NCBI GenBank assembly: GCA_017305195.1
Contig: JAFKMU010000053.1
Location: 31,722 to 95,721 of the forward strand
Length of the DNA: 64,000 nt
Direction of reading: 5' to 3'
From: Verrucomicrobiota bacterium
GTDB lineage: Bacteria; Verrucomicrobiota; Verrucomicrobiia; Chthoniobacterales; Terrimicrobiaceae
The notes under the pieces were generated by a model. The model saw nothing but the letters and a program-made list of their open reading frames with translations, did not search any database and was not told the origin of the DNA. A program made the translations under genes and the position numbers. Below, piece by piece: positions 27,183 through 37,606 of this stretch; the stretch's first letter is position 1; each line of letters begins with the position of its first letter.

Positions 27183-29359
27183 AGGACCTGTTGAGCCGCT
27201 TTTTCCCGGGAAAGCCCGTGCTTGAGCACGACCACGGACCGGGCCTCCACCGGCACCGAGGCGGTCGCGCCGTGACGCGTCTTGCTCGCGAGAAATCCCA
27301 CGGGGGCGTTCGTGTCCAAAATCATCTCCCAGCCAGCCCGGCTGTTTTTGATGCGAGGCAGCCTGAAGTCGATTTTTTCATGATGGGCGTTGAAGAGAAC
27401 GACGAAGGTCTCATCGGTGATGGGCTCCCCCTTGAAGTCCCGTACATCCAGACCGAGCCCGCTGAGGAGCATTCCCATCGACCGGGCATACCCCACCGAC
27501 CATTCCTCGTCCGACATCTCGCGCCCGTCGGGGTTGAACCACATGATGTCCTTGATGCCGAGCCCGCGAATGGGTCGCCCCTGGAAGAACTTTGGGCGCC
27601 GGAAAACAGGATGCGTTTTGCGAAAACGGATCAGCCGGGCTACGAAATCGGTCAGCTTCTGCTGGGCCTCCCCCCGCTCCCACGAGAACCAGGCGAGTTC
27701 ATTATCCTGGCAATAGACGTTGTTATTTCCATCCTGCGTGCGGGCGAACTCATCCCCGCCCGAGATCATCGGCACGCCTTGCGAGAGAAGGAGCGTCGCG
27801 AAGAAATTGCGCATCTGGCGATTGCGCAGTTCCGTGATTCCAGCGTCCTCCGTGGCTCCTTCCGCTCCGCAGTTCCAGCTGTTGTTGTTGCTGTCACCAT
27901 CGGAGCCGCCCTCCTGGTTCGCGTCATTGTGCTTTTCATTGTAACTCACGAGATCGTTCATCGTGAACCCGTCGTGAGCGGTGATGAAATTGATGCTGGC
28001 GTACGGTCGCTTCCCATCGCTTTGGTACAGGTCGGAGCTTCCGGTCAATCGCGAGGCAAATTCCCCGATGTGCCCTTCGTCGCCTTTCCAGTACTTGCGA
28101 ATACAGTCACGGTACTTTCCATTCCACTCCGCCCAGAGAACCGGAAAATTCCCGACCTGATAGCCTCCCTCGCCCACATCCCACGGCTCCGCGATGAGCT
28201 TTACGCGGGAGATCACGGGGTCCTGATGGATGATGTCAAAGAAGGCCGACAGTCGATCGACCTCGTGCAATTCGCGAGCAAGCGTGGACGCCAGGTCAAA
28301 CCGAAAGCCGTCGACATGCATCTCCTGCACCCAATATCGCAGGCTGTCCATGATCATCTGAAGCACGCGCGGATGCATCATGTTGAGCGAATTTCCGCAT
28401 CCCGTGTAGTCCATATAGTAGCGGCGGTCATCGCCGACGAGGCGGTAGTATGAGGCGTTGTCCACCCCGCGAAAGCAAAGGGTCGGCCCCATGTGATTTC
28501 CCTCTCCCGTGTGATTATAGACCACATCGAGGATGACCTCGATGCCTGCGGCGTGAAGCCGCTTGATCATCTCCTTGAACTCCCGCACCTGATCGCCAAG
28601 GAAGCCGGAACTTGAGTATGCCCCATGCGGGGCAAAATAGCCGATCGAGTTGTAACCCCAGTAGTTGGCCAGCCCCTTCTTCTCCAGATAGTCGTCGTTG
28701 ACGAAGTGATGCACCGGCAGCAGCTCGATGGCGGTGACGCCCAGCCGGGTGAAATAGTCGATGGCAAAATCGCTGCCGAGCGCGGCGTAGGTTCCCCGGA
28801 TGTTCTCCGGGATGTCCGGACACAGCTTGGAGAACCCCTTGACGTGAACCTCGTAGATCACCGACTCGGCGAGTGGCACATCGAGTTTGCGATCACCATT
28901 CCAGTCGAAGCCATTAGCTACCACCACCGACTTCGGAATTCCTGCGGAGTTGTCGCGGGTATCGGGATTCAGGTCGGCATCATCGCCGCCGAACTGATAG
29001 GCAAACATCTCGTCGCACCATTTGATCGGTCCCGCGATGGCCTTGGCATAAGGATCGAGGAGCATCTTGGCGTCATTGAAACGATGACCGGAGCTTGGAT
29101 CATACGGACCGGAAATGCGATAGGCGTAAAGCTGTCCGTGCCCGATTCCCGGAAGGAAACAATGCCAGACGTCATCCGTCCGTTCGCCCAAGGGTATCCT
29201 GGCCGATGGCTCGGTGTGGTCTGGCCCATCGAACAGGCACAGCTCCACCCCCGTCGCGTTCTGTGAGAATATCGCGAAGTTCGTTCCCTCCGGATTCACC
29301 GTCGCCCCGAGGGGATACGAACGACCCAGCCATACCGTCGGTCTTGTGTTGTCTGCCAT
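27179..29359 (-). CDS. glgX: Glycogen debranching enzyme GlgX/TreX
   Basis: 726 residues, GH13 with N-terminal CBM48/isoamylase domain (YPLGATVNPEGTNFAIFS, GVELCLFD). Catalytic residues are visible in GFRFDLASTLAREL, LIAEPWDVGEGGYQVGNFP and ITAHDGFTMNDLV. It cuts alpha-1,6 branches and supplies linear glucans for TreY. Middle gene of the operon, six bases after the treS stop and overlapping treY. I take ATG 29359 (MADNTRPTVW), with AAGGA before it; the frame opens slightly earlier. Confidence 0.95.
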
Positions 29360-29364
29360 GATGA

Positions 29365-32300
29365 TTAGTCCTTGGGCTCCCATTCATTCAGGAGCCGCTC
29401 CGCTGCTCCCATCGGCACGGAGAGGAAGTCGGGCCGGTAGTTGAGCTCGTACCCGATCTCGTAGACCGACTTGTCCAAGAGGAAGAGGAGCAGGAGAAAC
29501 TGAAAATCTGCCTCGGATGCGGGGAGGTACGAAGCGCCATCGGCCTCGGCCCGGTATCCGCTGAGAAACGCCTGCCTGACGACCTCGAGCCACTTTTCGG
29601 CCCATGGTTGCAGGCGCGGATAATCCTCCGGCTTTTGGCGGCTCAGGGAGACCTGCACCGCATAATCGAACGATCGCAGCATGCCTGCGACATCGACGAG
29701 GGCGCACTTTTTGAGACGGCGCTCTCCGAGGCTGCGGCGCGGTTCGCCTTCGAAATCCATGATCACAAAGTCGTTTCCGGTATTCAGCACCTGCCCGAGA
29801 TGATAATCGCCGTGGACGCGGATTTTTTCGAGTCGTACGCGCCGCGCGAGCAACTGCCGGTAGGCATCGAGGATGCGCGATGTCTGGCCGAGCCAGGCGA
29901 CGGCCCGGTCGTACGGTTCCCCGGTGAGAGCGGGAAGCTTCCGCGTCACCATGACCTCGGTGCGGCGAAGCTGGCTCCGCATCGACTGATAAAGCGACCG
30001 CTGATAAAGAGAGGTCATCGGCTCTGGCGCGAAATCGGGCGATTCCTGCACGGAGGCCAGACAGTTGTGCAGCGCGGCCGTGCGCCGCCCCAATTGATAG
30101 GCTCGCTGAGGGATGACCTGCTCGATGATTTCGCCAAGGCCGCCGGTCGCCTCGGATTGAACCTCGACCGAGACAACCTGCTCGAAGTATCGCCCCACGG
30201 CATCGAGCATGTAGCTCCAGCCATCGCCCTGGTTTTTCACAAAAGTGGCCAGCAGCCCGGCTGTACCCTCCTCGTCATTGATGCGGCAGCGTATTTCACC
30301 GCCAAAGCGAGGCGCGTAGGGAAACCCTCGTTCCGTCAGCACGCGCAGGATCTCCGCATCGGGATGAGGACCCTCTGTAAAGATACGGAAAAACTTGAAC
30401 ATCCACTCATCGCCGTACGCGATCCCGGTATTGGATTGCTCTCCTCCCAGCACGCGCGAGGCCGGAGCGGGGCCGCTCATGCCATCGCCCTTGATACCCC
30501 GCAGGTGACGCCTGGGCTCGCCCCAGCGCAACTCCTGCGAGAGCAGATCCCAGACCCGGCTCCGCCCTTCTGCAGTGTACAACAAATCCCACAGCACGCG
30601 ACCGTCGGAAAACCTCGCGAGCATCGCCGGAGGGGTGGAGACATCGCCCGCATCCTCCGGCCCGATCGACAGCGCCAGCATCTGGGTCAGCGGGTCTCCA
30701 TCGGTGAAAATGAGATCAAGCAGGATGATCCGAAACGCGCCGGACGGATCAGAAAAGCTCTGCCTCACCCGGGCAAGCCTGAGCACGCGATCCTTCTGTC
30801 CATACCACCGGCAGGAGGGAAGATAGGCGGGAAGGATCACTGCCTCCAGGTGGTCCACCAACCCTTCCGACCATTCGCCCGGCAGATCGATCACCGGAAC
30901 GACTGCGGCCTCCGCCCCCGGTTTGCTCGCCACAGAGGACTTGAGGAGCAGCCAATAAAAGCCGTGCGGCCCGACGGTAAAAGTCACCGGGGCGTCCTTG
31001 ATTTCGAAGAAAACCCCGCCGCCAAAAATCTCTTCGGCGCGGGATCCCTTGAACTCCGCCAGATCGAGTTCCAGGCACTGTGAGAACCGGGAGAGGTTTG
31101 CCACCACCAGGACAGTCTCATCTTCATGCCTGCGAAGGAAGGCCAGGATCTTTGCATTGTCGGGGCGCAGGAACTCAATCGAGCCCAGGGAGAACGCGGG
31201 ATGGCGTTTGCGGGCGTCGATGACTCTCCGCATCCACCAGAAGAGCGATGAGAGGTTCTTCGTATGGACGTCGACATTCACCGCTTCGTAATGAAACTCC
31301 GGATCGATGATGACCGGCAGGAAAAGCTGCTGCGGATTTGCCCGGGAGAATCCGGCGTTGCGATCCGCGCTCCATTGCATCGGTGTGCGCACGCCATTGC
31401 GATCTCCGAGGTAGAAATTGTCCCCCATCCCGATCTCGTCGCCATAGTAGATGATCGGCGTGCCGGGCAGCGAGAGCAGCAGGGAGTTGACCAGTTCGAT
31501 CTTTCGCCGGTTGTTATCGAGCAGCGGCGCGAGGCGGCGGCGTATGCCGAGATTGATGCGCGCCCGCGGATCCTCCGCATAGAGGCGGTACATGTAGTCG
31601 CGCTCCTCATCGGTCACCATTTCGAGAGTGAGCTCGTCATGGTTGCGCAGGAAGATCGCCCACTGGCATTCCGCAGGAATCTCCGGCGTCTGCTCCAGGA
31701 TGTCGATGACCGGGAAGCGGTCCTCCATCTGGACGCTCATGAAAATGCGAGGCATGAGCGGAAAGTGAAAGGACATGTGGCACTCATCTCCATGGCCGAA
31801 ATAGGCCACAGCATCCTCCGGCCATTGATTCGCCTCGGCGAGCAGCATGCGCCCCGCGTGGTTCTCGTCGACATGCCGCCTCAGTTTTCTCAGGTAGGCA
31901 TGAGTCTCCGGCAGATTTTCACAGGATGTCCCCTCGCGCTCGAACAGATACGGAATGGCATCCAGGCGTAACCCATCCACCCCCATCTTCAGCCAGAAGT
32001 CCAGCACCTCAAAGACGGCTTTCTGCACATGCGGACTGTCGAAATTCAGGTCCGGCTGATGAGAGTAAAAGCGGTGCCAGTAGTAGGCTTTGGCCACGGG
32101 GTCCCAAGCCCAGTTGGAGGATTCAAAATCCTTGAAGATGATGCGCGCCTCCTCAAACTTGCGCGGAGTATCGCTCCAGACATAGAAGTCTCGCTCGACC
32201 GAGCCCGCCGGTGCCCGCCGAGCCCGTTGGAACCACGCATGCTGGTCGGAGGTGTGATTGATGACCAGCTCGGTGATGACCTTGAGATTCCGTTTGTGCG

Positions 32301-32574
32301 CCTCTGCCAGGAACTCCTGAAAATCCTCGAGCGTTCCATACGACGGATTCACCGCCATGTAGTCGGCAATGTCGTAACCATCGTCACGCAAGGGCGATGG
32401 ATAGAAGGGCAAGAGCCAGAGAGCCGTGACACCCAGCTCCTCAAAGTATCCCAGCCTTTCCGTCAAACCGCGAAAGTCCCCGATCCCATCGCCGGAGCTG
32501 TCGGCAAAAGATCGAACATGCAGCTCATATATGACTGCGTCTTTATACCATGAGAGGGATGACGGGTTCCGCAT
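29365..32574 (-). CDS. treS: Trehalose synthase-maltokinase fusion (TreS-Mak)
   Basis: 1069 residues from ATG 32574 (another at 32598). The N-terminal GH13 TreS domain (to about 560) interconverts maltose and trehalose: AVIYELHVRSFADSSGDGIGDF-type start, GVDGLRLDAIPYLF, MLLAEANQWPEDAV and FLRNHDELTLEMV carry the catalytic triad, with IIYYGDEIGMGDN. The C-terminal part is maltokinase (IRVHGDYHLGQVL, FVIMDFEGEP), which phosphorylates maltose for GlgE. glgE is not in the window. First gene of the treS-glgX-treY run, which connects glycogen, maltose and trehalose. Confidence 0.96.
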   Translation of the reverse strand: MRNPSSLSWYKDAVIYELHVRSFADSSGDGIGDFRGLTERLGYFEELGVTALWLLPFYPSPLRDDGYDIADYMAVNPSYGTLEDFQEFLAEAHKRNLKVITELVINHTSDQHAWFQRARRAPAGSVERDFYVWSDTPRKFEEARIIFKDFESSNWAWDPVAKAYYWHRFYSHQPDLNFDSPHVQKAVFEVLDFWLKMGVDGLRLDAIPYLFEREGTSCENLPETHAYLRKLRRHVDENHAGRMLLAEANQWPEDAVAYFGHGDECHMSFHFPLMPRIFMSVQMEDRFPVIDILEQTPEIPAECQWAIFLRNHDELTLEMVTDEERDYMYRLYAEDPRARINLGIRRRLAPLLDNNRRKIELVNSLLLSLPGTPIIYYGDEIGMGDNFYLGDRNGVRTPMQWSADRNAGFSRANPQQLFLPVIIDPEFHYEAVNVDVHTKNLSSLFWWMRRVIDARKRHPAFSLGSIEFLRPDNAKILAFLRRHEDETVLVVANLSRFSQCLELDLAEFKGSRAEEIFGGGVFFEIKDAPVTFTVGPHGFYWLLLKSSVASKPGAEAAVVPVIDLPGEWSEGLVDHLEAVILPAYLPSCRWYGQKDRVLRLARVRQSFSDPSGAFRIILLDLIFTDGDPLTQMLALSIGPEDAGDVSTPPAMLARFSDGRVLWDLLYTAEGRSRVWDLLSQELRWGEPRRHLRGIKGDGMSGPAPASRVLGGEQSNTGIAYGDEWMFKFFRIFTEGPHPDAEILRVLTERGFPYAPRFGGEIRCRINDEEGTAGLLATFVKNQGDGWSYMLDAVGRYFEQVVSVEVQSEATGGLGEIIEQVIPQRAYQLGRRTAALHNCLASVQESPDFAPEPMTSLYQRSLYQSMRSQLRRTEVMVTRKLPALTGEPYDRAVAWLGQTSRILDAYRQLLARRVRLEKIRVHGDYHLGQVLNTGNDFVIMDFEGEPRRSLGERRLKKCALVDVAGMLRSFDYAVQVSLSRQKPEDYPRLQPWAEKWLEVVRQAFLSGYRAEADGASYLPASEADFQFLLLLFLLDKSVYEIGYELNYRPDFLSVPMGAAERLLNEWEPKD

Positions 32575-32700
32575 CGGCAAAGTCTTAGAGAATCGCATCT
32601 GCCTGGAGCTTTGCGTGTCTTGACCTGCTGCGATTTCGCTCGGGCATGCGATCTTTCGTAAACGCTATGAATGTCGCCATCGGCGGCGAGATGGAACGGC

Positions 32701-35019
32701 TCAGCGCCGGGCGAGGCTGGCCACGACGGTGACGAGTTCCGCGGGCTCGACGGGCTTCGCGAGGTGCATGTGAAAACCGGCGCTGATCGCACGGCGACGA
32801 TCATCCGAGCGGGCGAAGGCGGTCAGCGCGAGTGCCGGGATGTGTCCGCCCTTTTCCCGGGGCCGCATGCGCACCTCGCGGATCAGGCCATAGCCGTCCT
32901 GCCCGGGCATTCCAATATCGCTGACCAGGACGTCGGGCAGGCGGGAATCCAACTGCGCCAGCGCCTCGGAGGCGGAGCCCGCAGTCCGCACGCTCGCGCC
33001 GCGCTGGGCGAGGATCGAGCGCAAGAGCTCCCTCGCGTCGGTATCGTCATCCACTACCAGCACTCTGGTGCCAAGCAAGGTCGGAACCCCCTCGCTCGGG
33101 GGCGGCGGCTCGATCGGCACGGTGACTTCCTTCTCCTTCACCTCCCGGTGAACGGCGGCCACCGGCAGCGAAACGACAAACGTGGCCCCCTGGCCCTGCC
33201 CCGGGCTGTTCGCGCGCACAGACCCGCCATGGAGCTCCACGAGCTGCTTGACGATGGAAAGACCCAGCCCAAGCCCTTGGTGCTTCCGCATGGTCGAGGA
33301 GTCCTGCTGGCGGAAGCGATCAAAGACATGCGGCAGAAACTCCGGCAGGATGCCCTCACCAGAATCATTCACGGAAATCTCCAGGTGGGAGTTAATGCGC
33401 TCGAGCGTCACCGCGATCCGGCCTCCGGTCGGCGTGAATTTCACCGCGTTGCTCAGGAGATTCCAGACGATCTGCTGCAGTCGCATCGGGTCCCCGGTAA
33501 CCGGTCCGGCCATCGGATCGAGCACGCGAACCATGCGGATTTTTTTCGCGGCTGCACCCGGCTCCGCGGCGTCGAGCGCGGCCTCGACCACTTCCACGAT
33601 GTTAACCGTCTGGACATCGAGGCGGAGTCTTCCAGACAAGATGCGGCTCATGTCGAGAAGATCGTCGATCAGCTTGGCCTGGGCCCGGGCATTGCGCTCG
33701 ATGGTTTCCAGCGCCTGGGGCACAGTTTCCGATGGCAGGCTCCCGTTGCGAAGCAACTGCACCCACCCGAGCATGGCCGTCAACGGTGTGCGCATTTCGT
33801 GGCTGACTGTGGCGAGAAACTCGTCCTTGAGCATCGCCGTCCGCTCAGCCTGGACTCGCGCCGCCTGCTCCATTTTTAGCAGTGCGTCGCCCTGTTCCTC
33901 GGCCTCCTTGCGTTCGTTGATGTCGATGCAGCTCCCCATATAGCCAAGGAAGACACCGTCATGCCCGAAAATCGGGATGCCCCGATCCATGACCCACCGA
34001 TAAACCCCGTCATGACGGCGCAAGCGGTAGTCCATCTCAAATGGCTGCCGGGCATCGAAATTTGTCGAGTATGTCTCCAGGCAACGCGCGTAGTCGTCGG
34101 GATGCACGCATTCCGCCCAGCCCAGGCCGATATCCTGTTCCATCGGGCGGCCGGTGAACTCGAGCCAGGGCCGGTTAAACCACGTCGAGGCCTTGGACGC
34201 ATCACTCATCCAGATCAGCACCGGGGCCTGGTCGGCCAGCCTGCGAAACCGTTCCTCACTTGCTCGCAAGGACTCGTTCAGGTTGTGGGAATCCTCCACG
34301 TCCGTCGCAGACCCAAACCACCCGATGAGCGTCCCGGATCGATCACGCGAAGGTTTCACCCGCACATCGTGCCAGCGGAAACCTCCGTCGCTCATCTTGA
34401 TCCGAAACTCCATGTGAAACTCGACTTCCTTGGCCCGGGCGTCCTCCCAGCGTTGCCTTACGGAATCGACATCCTCGGGATGAATCACCCGCACCCAGCC
34501 GTAGTTCTTTGTTTCCTCCAGCGGGAAGTTGAGGGATTCCGTCCAGCGGCGGTTGATATACGATATCTCCCCTTCGGGGGTGGATTTCCAGATCAGGTGC
34601 GGTATTGCATCCAGGATCTCGCGCTGCCGGGCCTCCGCCGCCTCGATGCGCCCCTGGCTTCCGGCGAGTTCCGCCCGCGCGTTCTCCGCCCGCCTTCTGC
34701 TACGGTGCAGGGACTCGCAGACCATCGAGATGAAAACGCCGAGCACGATGAATGAGCCAGCGATCACCATCGTCGCCAGATCGCCCGCGCGGGCATCGGG
34801 AGAGAGAAACCCCCATCCGACGACCAGGGACAACGCGAGAGCCAGCAGCCCCGGGTAGAGACCGCCCAGCCAGGCTGAGACCACCACGGCGCAAAGGAAG
34901 GCCGCGTACGGCGAGCGGTCTCCGAGCATCGGCATGATCACGGCCCATCTCACGAGCGCCGCTAACGCTACCGATAGCACAGCGACAGCAAACGCAAGGA
35001 ACCGGTTCGTAAGGCCCAT
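32701..35019 (-). CDS. Membrane hybrid histidine kinase (DUF4118-PAS-PAS-HK-receiver)
   Basis: 772 residues from ATG 35019. About 100 residues with four membrane helices of the DUF4118 (KdpD-like) type (AAFLCAVVVSAWLGGLYPGLLALALSLVVGW), two PAS domains (EGEISYINRRWTESL; STWFNRPWLEFTGRP), HisKA with the site His in ATVSHEMRTPLTAMLG, an intact HATPase (NLLSNAVKFTPTGGRI; GEGILPEF; GLGLGLSIVKQL) and a C-terminal receiver with Asp in DVLVSDIGMPGQDG. It can pass phosphate through its own receiver, perhaps to the single-domain regulator at 22 kb. No output regulator is adjacent. Upstream in-frame starts exist, but the membrane part begins at MGLTNRF. Confidence 0.92.
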   Translation of the reverse strand: MGLTNRFLAFAVAVLSVALAALVRWAVIMPMLGDRSPYAAFLCAVVVSAWLGGLYPGLLALALSLVVGWGFLSPDARAGDLATMVIAGSFIVLGVFISMVCESLHRSRRRAENARAELAGSQGRIEAAEARQREILDAIPHLIWKSTPEGEISYINRRWTESLNFPLEETKNYGWVRVIHPEDVDSVRQRWEDARAKEVEFHMEFRIKMSDGGFRWHDVRVKPSRDRSGTLIGWFGSATDVEDSHNLNESLRASEERFRRLADQAPVLIWMSDASKASTWFNRPWLEFTGRPMEQDIGLGWAECVHPDDYARCLETYSTNFDARQPFEMDYRLRRHDGVYRWVMDRGIPIFGHDGVFLGYMGSCIDINERKEAEEQGDALLKMEQAARVQAERTAMLKDEFLATVSHEMRTPLTAMLGWVQLLRNGSLPSETVPQALETIERNARAQAKLIDDLLDMSRILSGRLRLDVQTVNIVEVVEAALDAAEPGAAAKKIRMVRVLDPMAGPVTGDPMRLQQIVWNLLSNAVKFTPTGGRIAVTLERINSHLEISVNDSGEGILPEFLPHVFDRFRQQDSSTMRKHQGLGLGLSIVKQLVELHGGSVRANSPGQGQGATFVVSLPVAAVHREVKEKEVTVPIEPPPPSEGVPTLLGTRVLVVDDDTDARELLRSILAQRGASVRTAGSASEALAQLDSRLPDVLVSDIGMPGQDGYGLIREVRMRPREKGGHIPALALTAFARSDDRRRAISAGFHMHLAKPVEPAELVTVVASLARR

Positions 35020-35056
35020 CGGATAATACTTTATACTAAACGCTTTGCTCCCCGCT

Positions 35057-36157
35057 TCAGCAAGGCCGAAGCCTATCGGGGAATCGCCTGACGGAAGGCT
35101 CGGCAACATGCTCAGGGCTCGATAAGTCGACGCCGCGCTCGCGGTTTCGCCTCCCCTGCCCCTCTTCGTCCTGGCTCGGCGTGAAGATCCGTAAAGCGCG
35201 AGGAACGGCCTCCAGCCGGACCGGAGCGTTTCCAAAGGGTACTCCGTCGAGATGGACTGGCAGCCGGTGAAAAGCCGATATCTTCACCCTCCGGGCGGAA
35301 AACACCTCCAGCTTGGGAGAGAAACGTCTTCGCCCCTGGCTGATGGAAATGAAGTGACGCACCAGTTCGTACTTGGAAAATCGCCGGTAAGCCGCGACGG
35401 TCAGTTTTCCATCGTTCAGCCGCGCAGTCGGCGCCACGGCAAAGCCGCTTCCGTAGTATGGACCGTTGGCCACGGCCACCAGTAAGGCCCGCATCACGAG
35501 CGAGTTGCTGGAAAGGGTCGAGGCCGGAAACCTGCGGCGGCGCTCACGCGGAAGTGCTGCGGCCACCGAGCAGTCGAATTCCAGCCGCACTCGATGGGCG
35601 TTGTATTTCATCGTCATCCTGGCGAACTGCCAAATCCTCCGCCATCGACCGGTCTTGATTTCCTCGCCCAAAGGGAACAGCGCGGCATCAAGCCCCGCCC
35701 CGGCTGCCTCGAAGAAATACCGTTCATCGTTAGCCATCCCTGCGTCGACAAGCCGGTCGTCGCCATCGCATATGATGCGGCATGCCGTCTCCATGTCCGC
35801 CGGAATCCCCAGGGACCGGGCGATATTGTTGAAGGTGCCGAGAGGAATGATCCCGAGAGTCACCGGACGGCGCACCAGCATCCGCGCCACTGCGCTCACC
35901 GTGCCGTCGCCGCCTGCCACGATGATTTGGGAGGCCCCCTGCTCCACCGCATCCCCGGCGATCCGATCCGCCGACAGCTCTTGCGTCGTCAGGCGGATTT
36001 CCAGCTTGCGAAAGCGCGGGGCGAGGAGGGATTTCAACACAGCAATCCTTTCCCCGCCGGTCCCCATGTTTCCCGCCGCCTCGTTGGCAACAAGGACGGC
36101 TCCACCCTTGAGGGACGAGACACCTCCCTCCGCCGAAATAAATGGTCCTCTGCTCAT
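35057..36157 (-). CDS. Diacylglycerol kinase / sphingosine kinase-family lipid kinase
   Basis: 366 residues from ATG 36157 (an alternative ATG at 36208). DAGK catalytic domain: VLVANEAAGNMG for the nucleotide loop, GGDGTVSAVARML with the GGDGT signature, LGIIPLGTFNNIARSLGIP and the ANGPYYGSGFAVAP end of the lipid-kinase region. The family phosphorylates diacylglycerol or related lipids (YegS/DgkB type). The C-terminal 30 residues are low-complexity. It is upstream of the hybrid kinase on the same strand, with 37 bases between. Confidence 0.88.
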   Translation of the reverse strand: MSRGPFISAEGGVSSLKGGAVLVANEAAGNMGTGGERIAVLKSLLAPRFRKLEIRLTTQELSADRIAGDAVEQGASQIIVAGGDGTVSAVARMLVRRPVTLGIIPLGTFNNIARSLGIPADMETACRIICDGDDRLVDAGMANDERYFFEAAGAGLDAALFPLGEEIKTGRWRRIWQFARMTMKYNAHRVRLEFDCSVAAALPRERRRRFPASTLSSNSLVMRALLVAVANGPYYGSGFAVAPTARLNDGKLTVAAYRRFSKYELVRHFISISQGRRRFSPKLEVFSARRVKISAFHRLPVHLDGVPFGNAPVRLEAVPRALRIFTPSQDEEGQGRRNRERGVDLSSPEHVAEPSVRRFPDRLRPC

Positions 36158-36235
36158 CGCGTGAGATATCGCACGCCGGGGGGGCTCCGGACCTTTCCAC
36201 CCGCGCATAAAGACGATGTTTTCCGATTACCGAGT

Positions 36236-36604
36236 ATGAGCAAGCACATCGACCACCCTTTACTCATCGGCATCAGCGATGTCCGTAAAAACGACCCATT
36301 CGCCCTGACCGAACACATTCGCTATCTGGTGAAACACCATCATGACTTTGCCAGGTATCGGGACCAACTGAGGACGATACTCGCCGGTCATCGCGGCGAG
36401 ACCGGCTCCGTCTGGCGCATTTACGAGGAGTTTCTCAGCCTTCTGGAGCTGTACGAGAGCTCCCTGGATACGGGATCGTATGAGATCGAAATCCTCCGCC
36501 AGAGAGTGGAGAAGTTCGACCTGCACCTCAATGGCGAGGAACCCTCTCCCGTCCTTCCCCAAAAACCGGACCCAGCGGAGATGGAAGCCCGGAGATTTCC
36601 TTGA
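36236..36604 (+). CDS. Small soluble protein, unknown function
   Basis: 122 residues, helical and charged, with a His-rich YLVKHHHDFARYRDQL segment and a heptad-like C-terminal helix (YEIEILRQRVEKFDLHLNGEE). No family recognised. It is short for hemerythrin and lacks the HxxxE/HxxxH pattern order needed for that fold, so no metal role is claimed. Divergent from the lipid kinase with a short gap and followed by the GST gene. Confidence 0.5.
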   Translation: MSKHIDHPLLIGISDVRKNDPFALTEHIRYLVKHHHDFARYRDQLRTILAGHRGETGSVWRIYEEFLSLLELYESSLDTGSYEIEILRQRVEKFDLHLNGEEPSPVLPQKPDPAEMEARRFP

Positions 36605-36679
36605 ACACTGCGGCGCAAGCTGGCAGTGAGGATTCGCAGCGGACCAGGTGCCGATGCAGACTCAATCAACGATACCACG

Positions 36680-37606
36680 ATGGCACAGTTTCCCAAGGAG
36701 CAGTCAACCGAAGGCGAGTTTCAGCGGCAGGATGATGCTTTTCGCCACATCGTCGCCAAGGGCTCTGCTTACGAACCGGAAGCCGGGCGCTACCATCTTT
36801 ACGTCTCGCTGGCCTGCCCGTGGGCCCACCGGACCCTGATCGTCCGCAAGCTGCTGGGCCTCGAGAGCGTGATCACGTCCAGTATCGTCGACCCGATCCG
36901 GGATGATCGAGGTTGGGCCTTCCGTTCACCTGGCGAGCCAGACCCGGTCAATGGATTCACCTATCTGGCGGAGGCCTATCAGGCGAGCGATCCCGCCTTC
37001 GACGGGCGGGTCACGGTCCCGGTGCTCTGGGATCGCCGCATGTCGTGCATCGTGAACAACTCGGAGGACGACATCTGCCGCATCTTCGTGGAAGCGTTTC
37101 GGCCGTATCATACGCATGGAATCGATTTGTTCCCCGACGCCTGCTCCGAGCGGCAGGCGGCCCTGAGCCAGGCCATTTACGAAAAGGTCAACAACGGCGT
37201 CTACCGGGCGGGGTTTGCCACCTCACAGAAAGCCTACGAACGAGCCGCCGTCCGTCTCTTTGGGATGCTCGACGAACTCGACGCCATCCTGGCCGGTCGT
37301 CGTTTTCTCGTCGCCGACCATCCGGTGGAGACCGACTGGAGGGCATTCTGCACGCTTATTCGCTTCGATCCCGTCTATCACGGGCATTTCAAATGCAACC
37401 TCCGCCGGATCGTGGACTACCCCAATCTCTCCGGCTACCTCCGCGATCTCTACCAGTGGCCGGGAATCGCGGCGACAGTGAATCTCGACCATATCAAGCG
37501 CCACTACTACGTGACCCACGACGACATCAACCCGACCCGCATCGTACCGATCGGGCCCGACATGTCCCATCTGGATCAGCCGGGCGGCCGCGCCCATCTG
37601 CCTTAG
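36680..37606 (+). CDS. Glutathionyl-hydroquinone reductase (Xi-class glutathione transferase)
   Basis: 308 residues. Xi-class GST (YqjG/ECM4): catalytic Cys46 in YVSLACPWAHRTLI, and class signatures VPVLWDRRMSCIVNNSEDDI and YEKVNNGVYRAGFA. These enzymes reduce glutathionyl-hydroquinones, protecting against quinone stress. ATG at 36680 chosen as the family start. Its stop overlaps the stop of the converging hybrid kinase by four bases. No glutathione synthesis gene is in the window. Confidence 0.93.
   Translation: MAQFPKEQSTEGEFQRQDDAFRHIVAKGSAYEPEAGRYHLYVSLACPWAHRTLIVRKLLGLESVITSSIVDPIRDDRGWAFRSPGEPDPVNGFTYLAEAYQASDPAFDGRVTVPVLWDRRMSCIVNNSEDDICRIFVEAFRPYHTHGIDLFPDACSERQAALSQAIYEKVNNGVYRAGFATSQKAYERAAVRLFGMLDELDAILAGRRFLVADHPVETDWRAFCTLIRFDPVYHGHFKCNLRRIVDYPNLSGYLRDLYQWPGIAATVNLDHIKRHYYVTHDDINPTRIVPIGPDMSHLDQPGGRAHLP

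Noticed and set aside
36236..36604. Hemerythrin-like iron protein
   Set aside because: The His-rich helix lacks the spaced His/Glu/Asp ligands of the four-helix hemerythrin fold.
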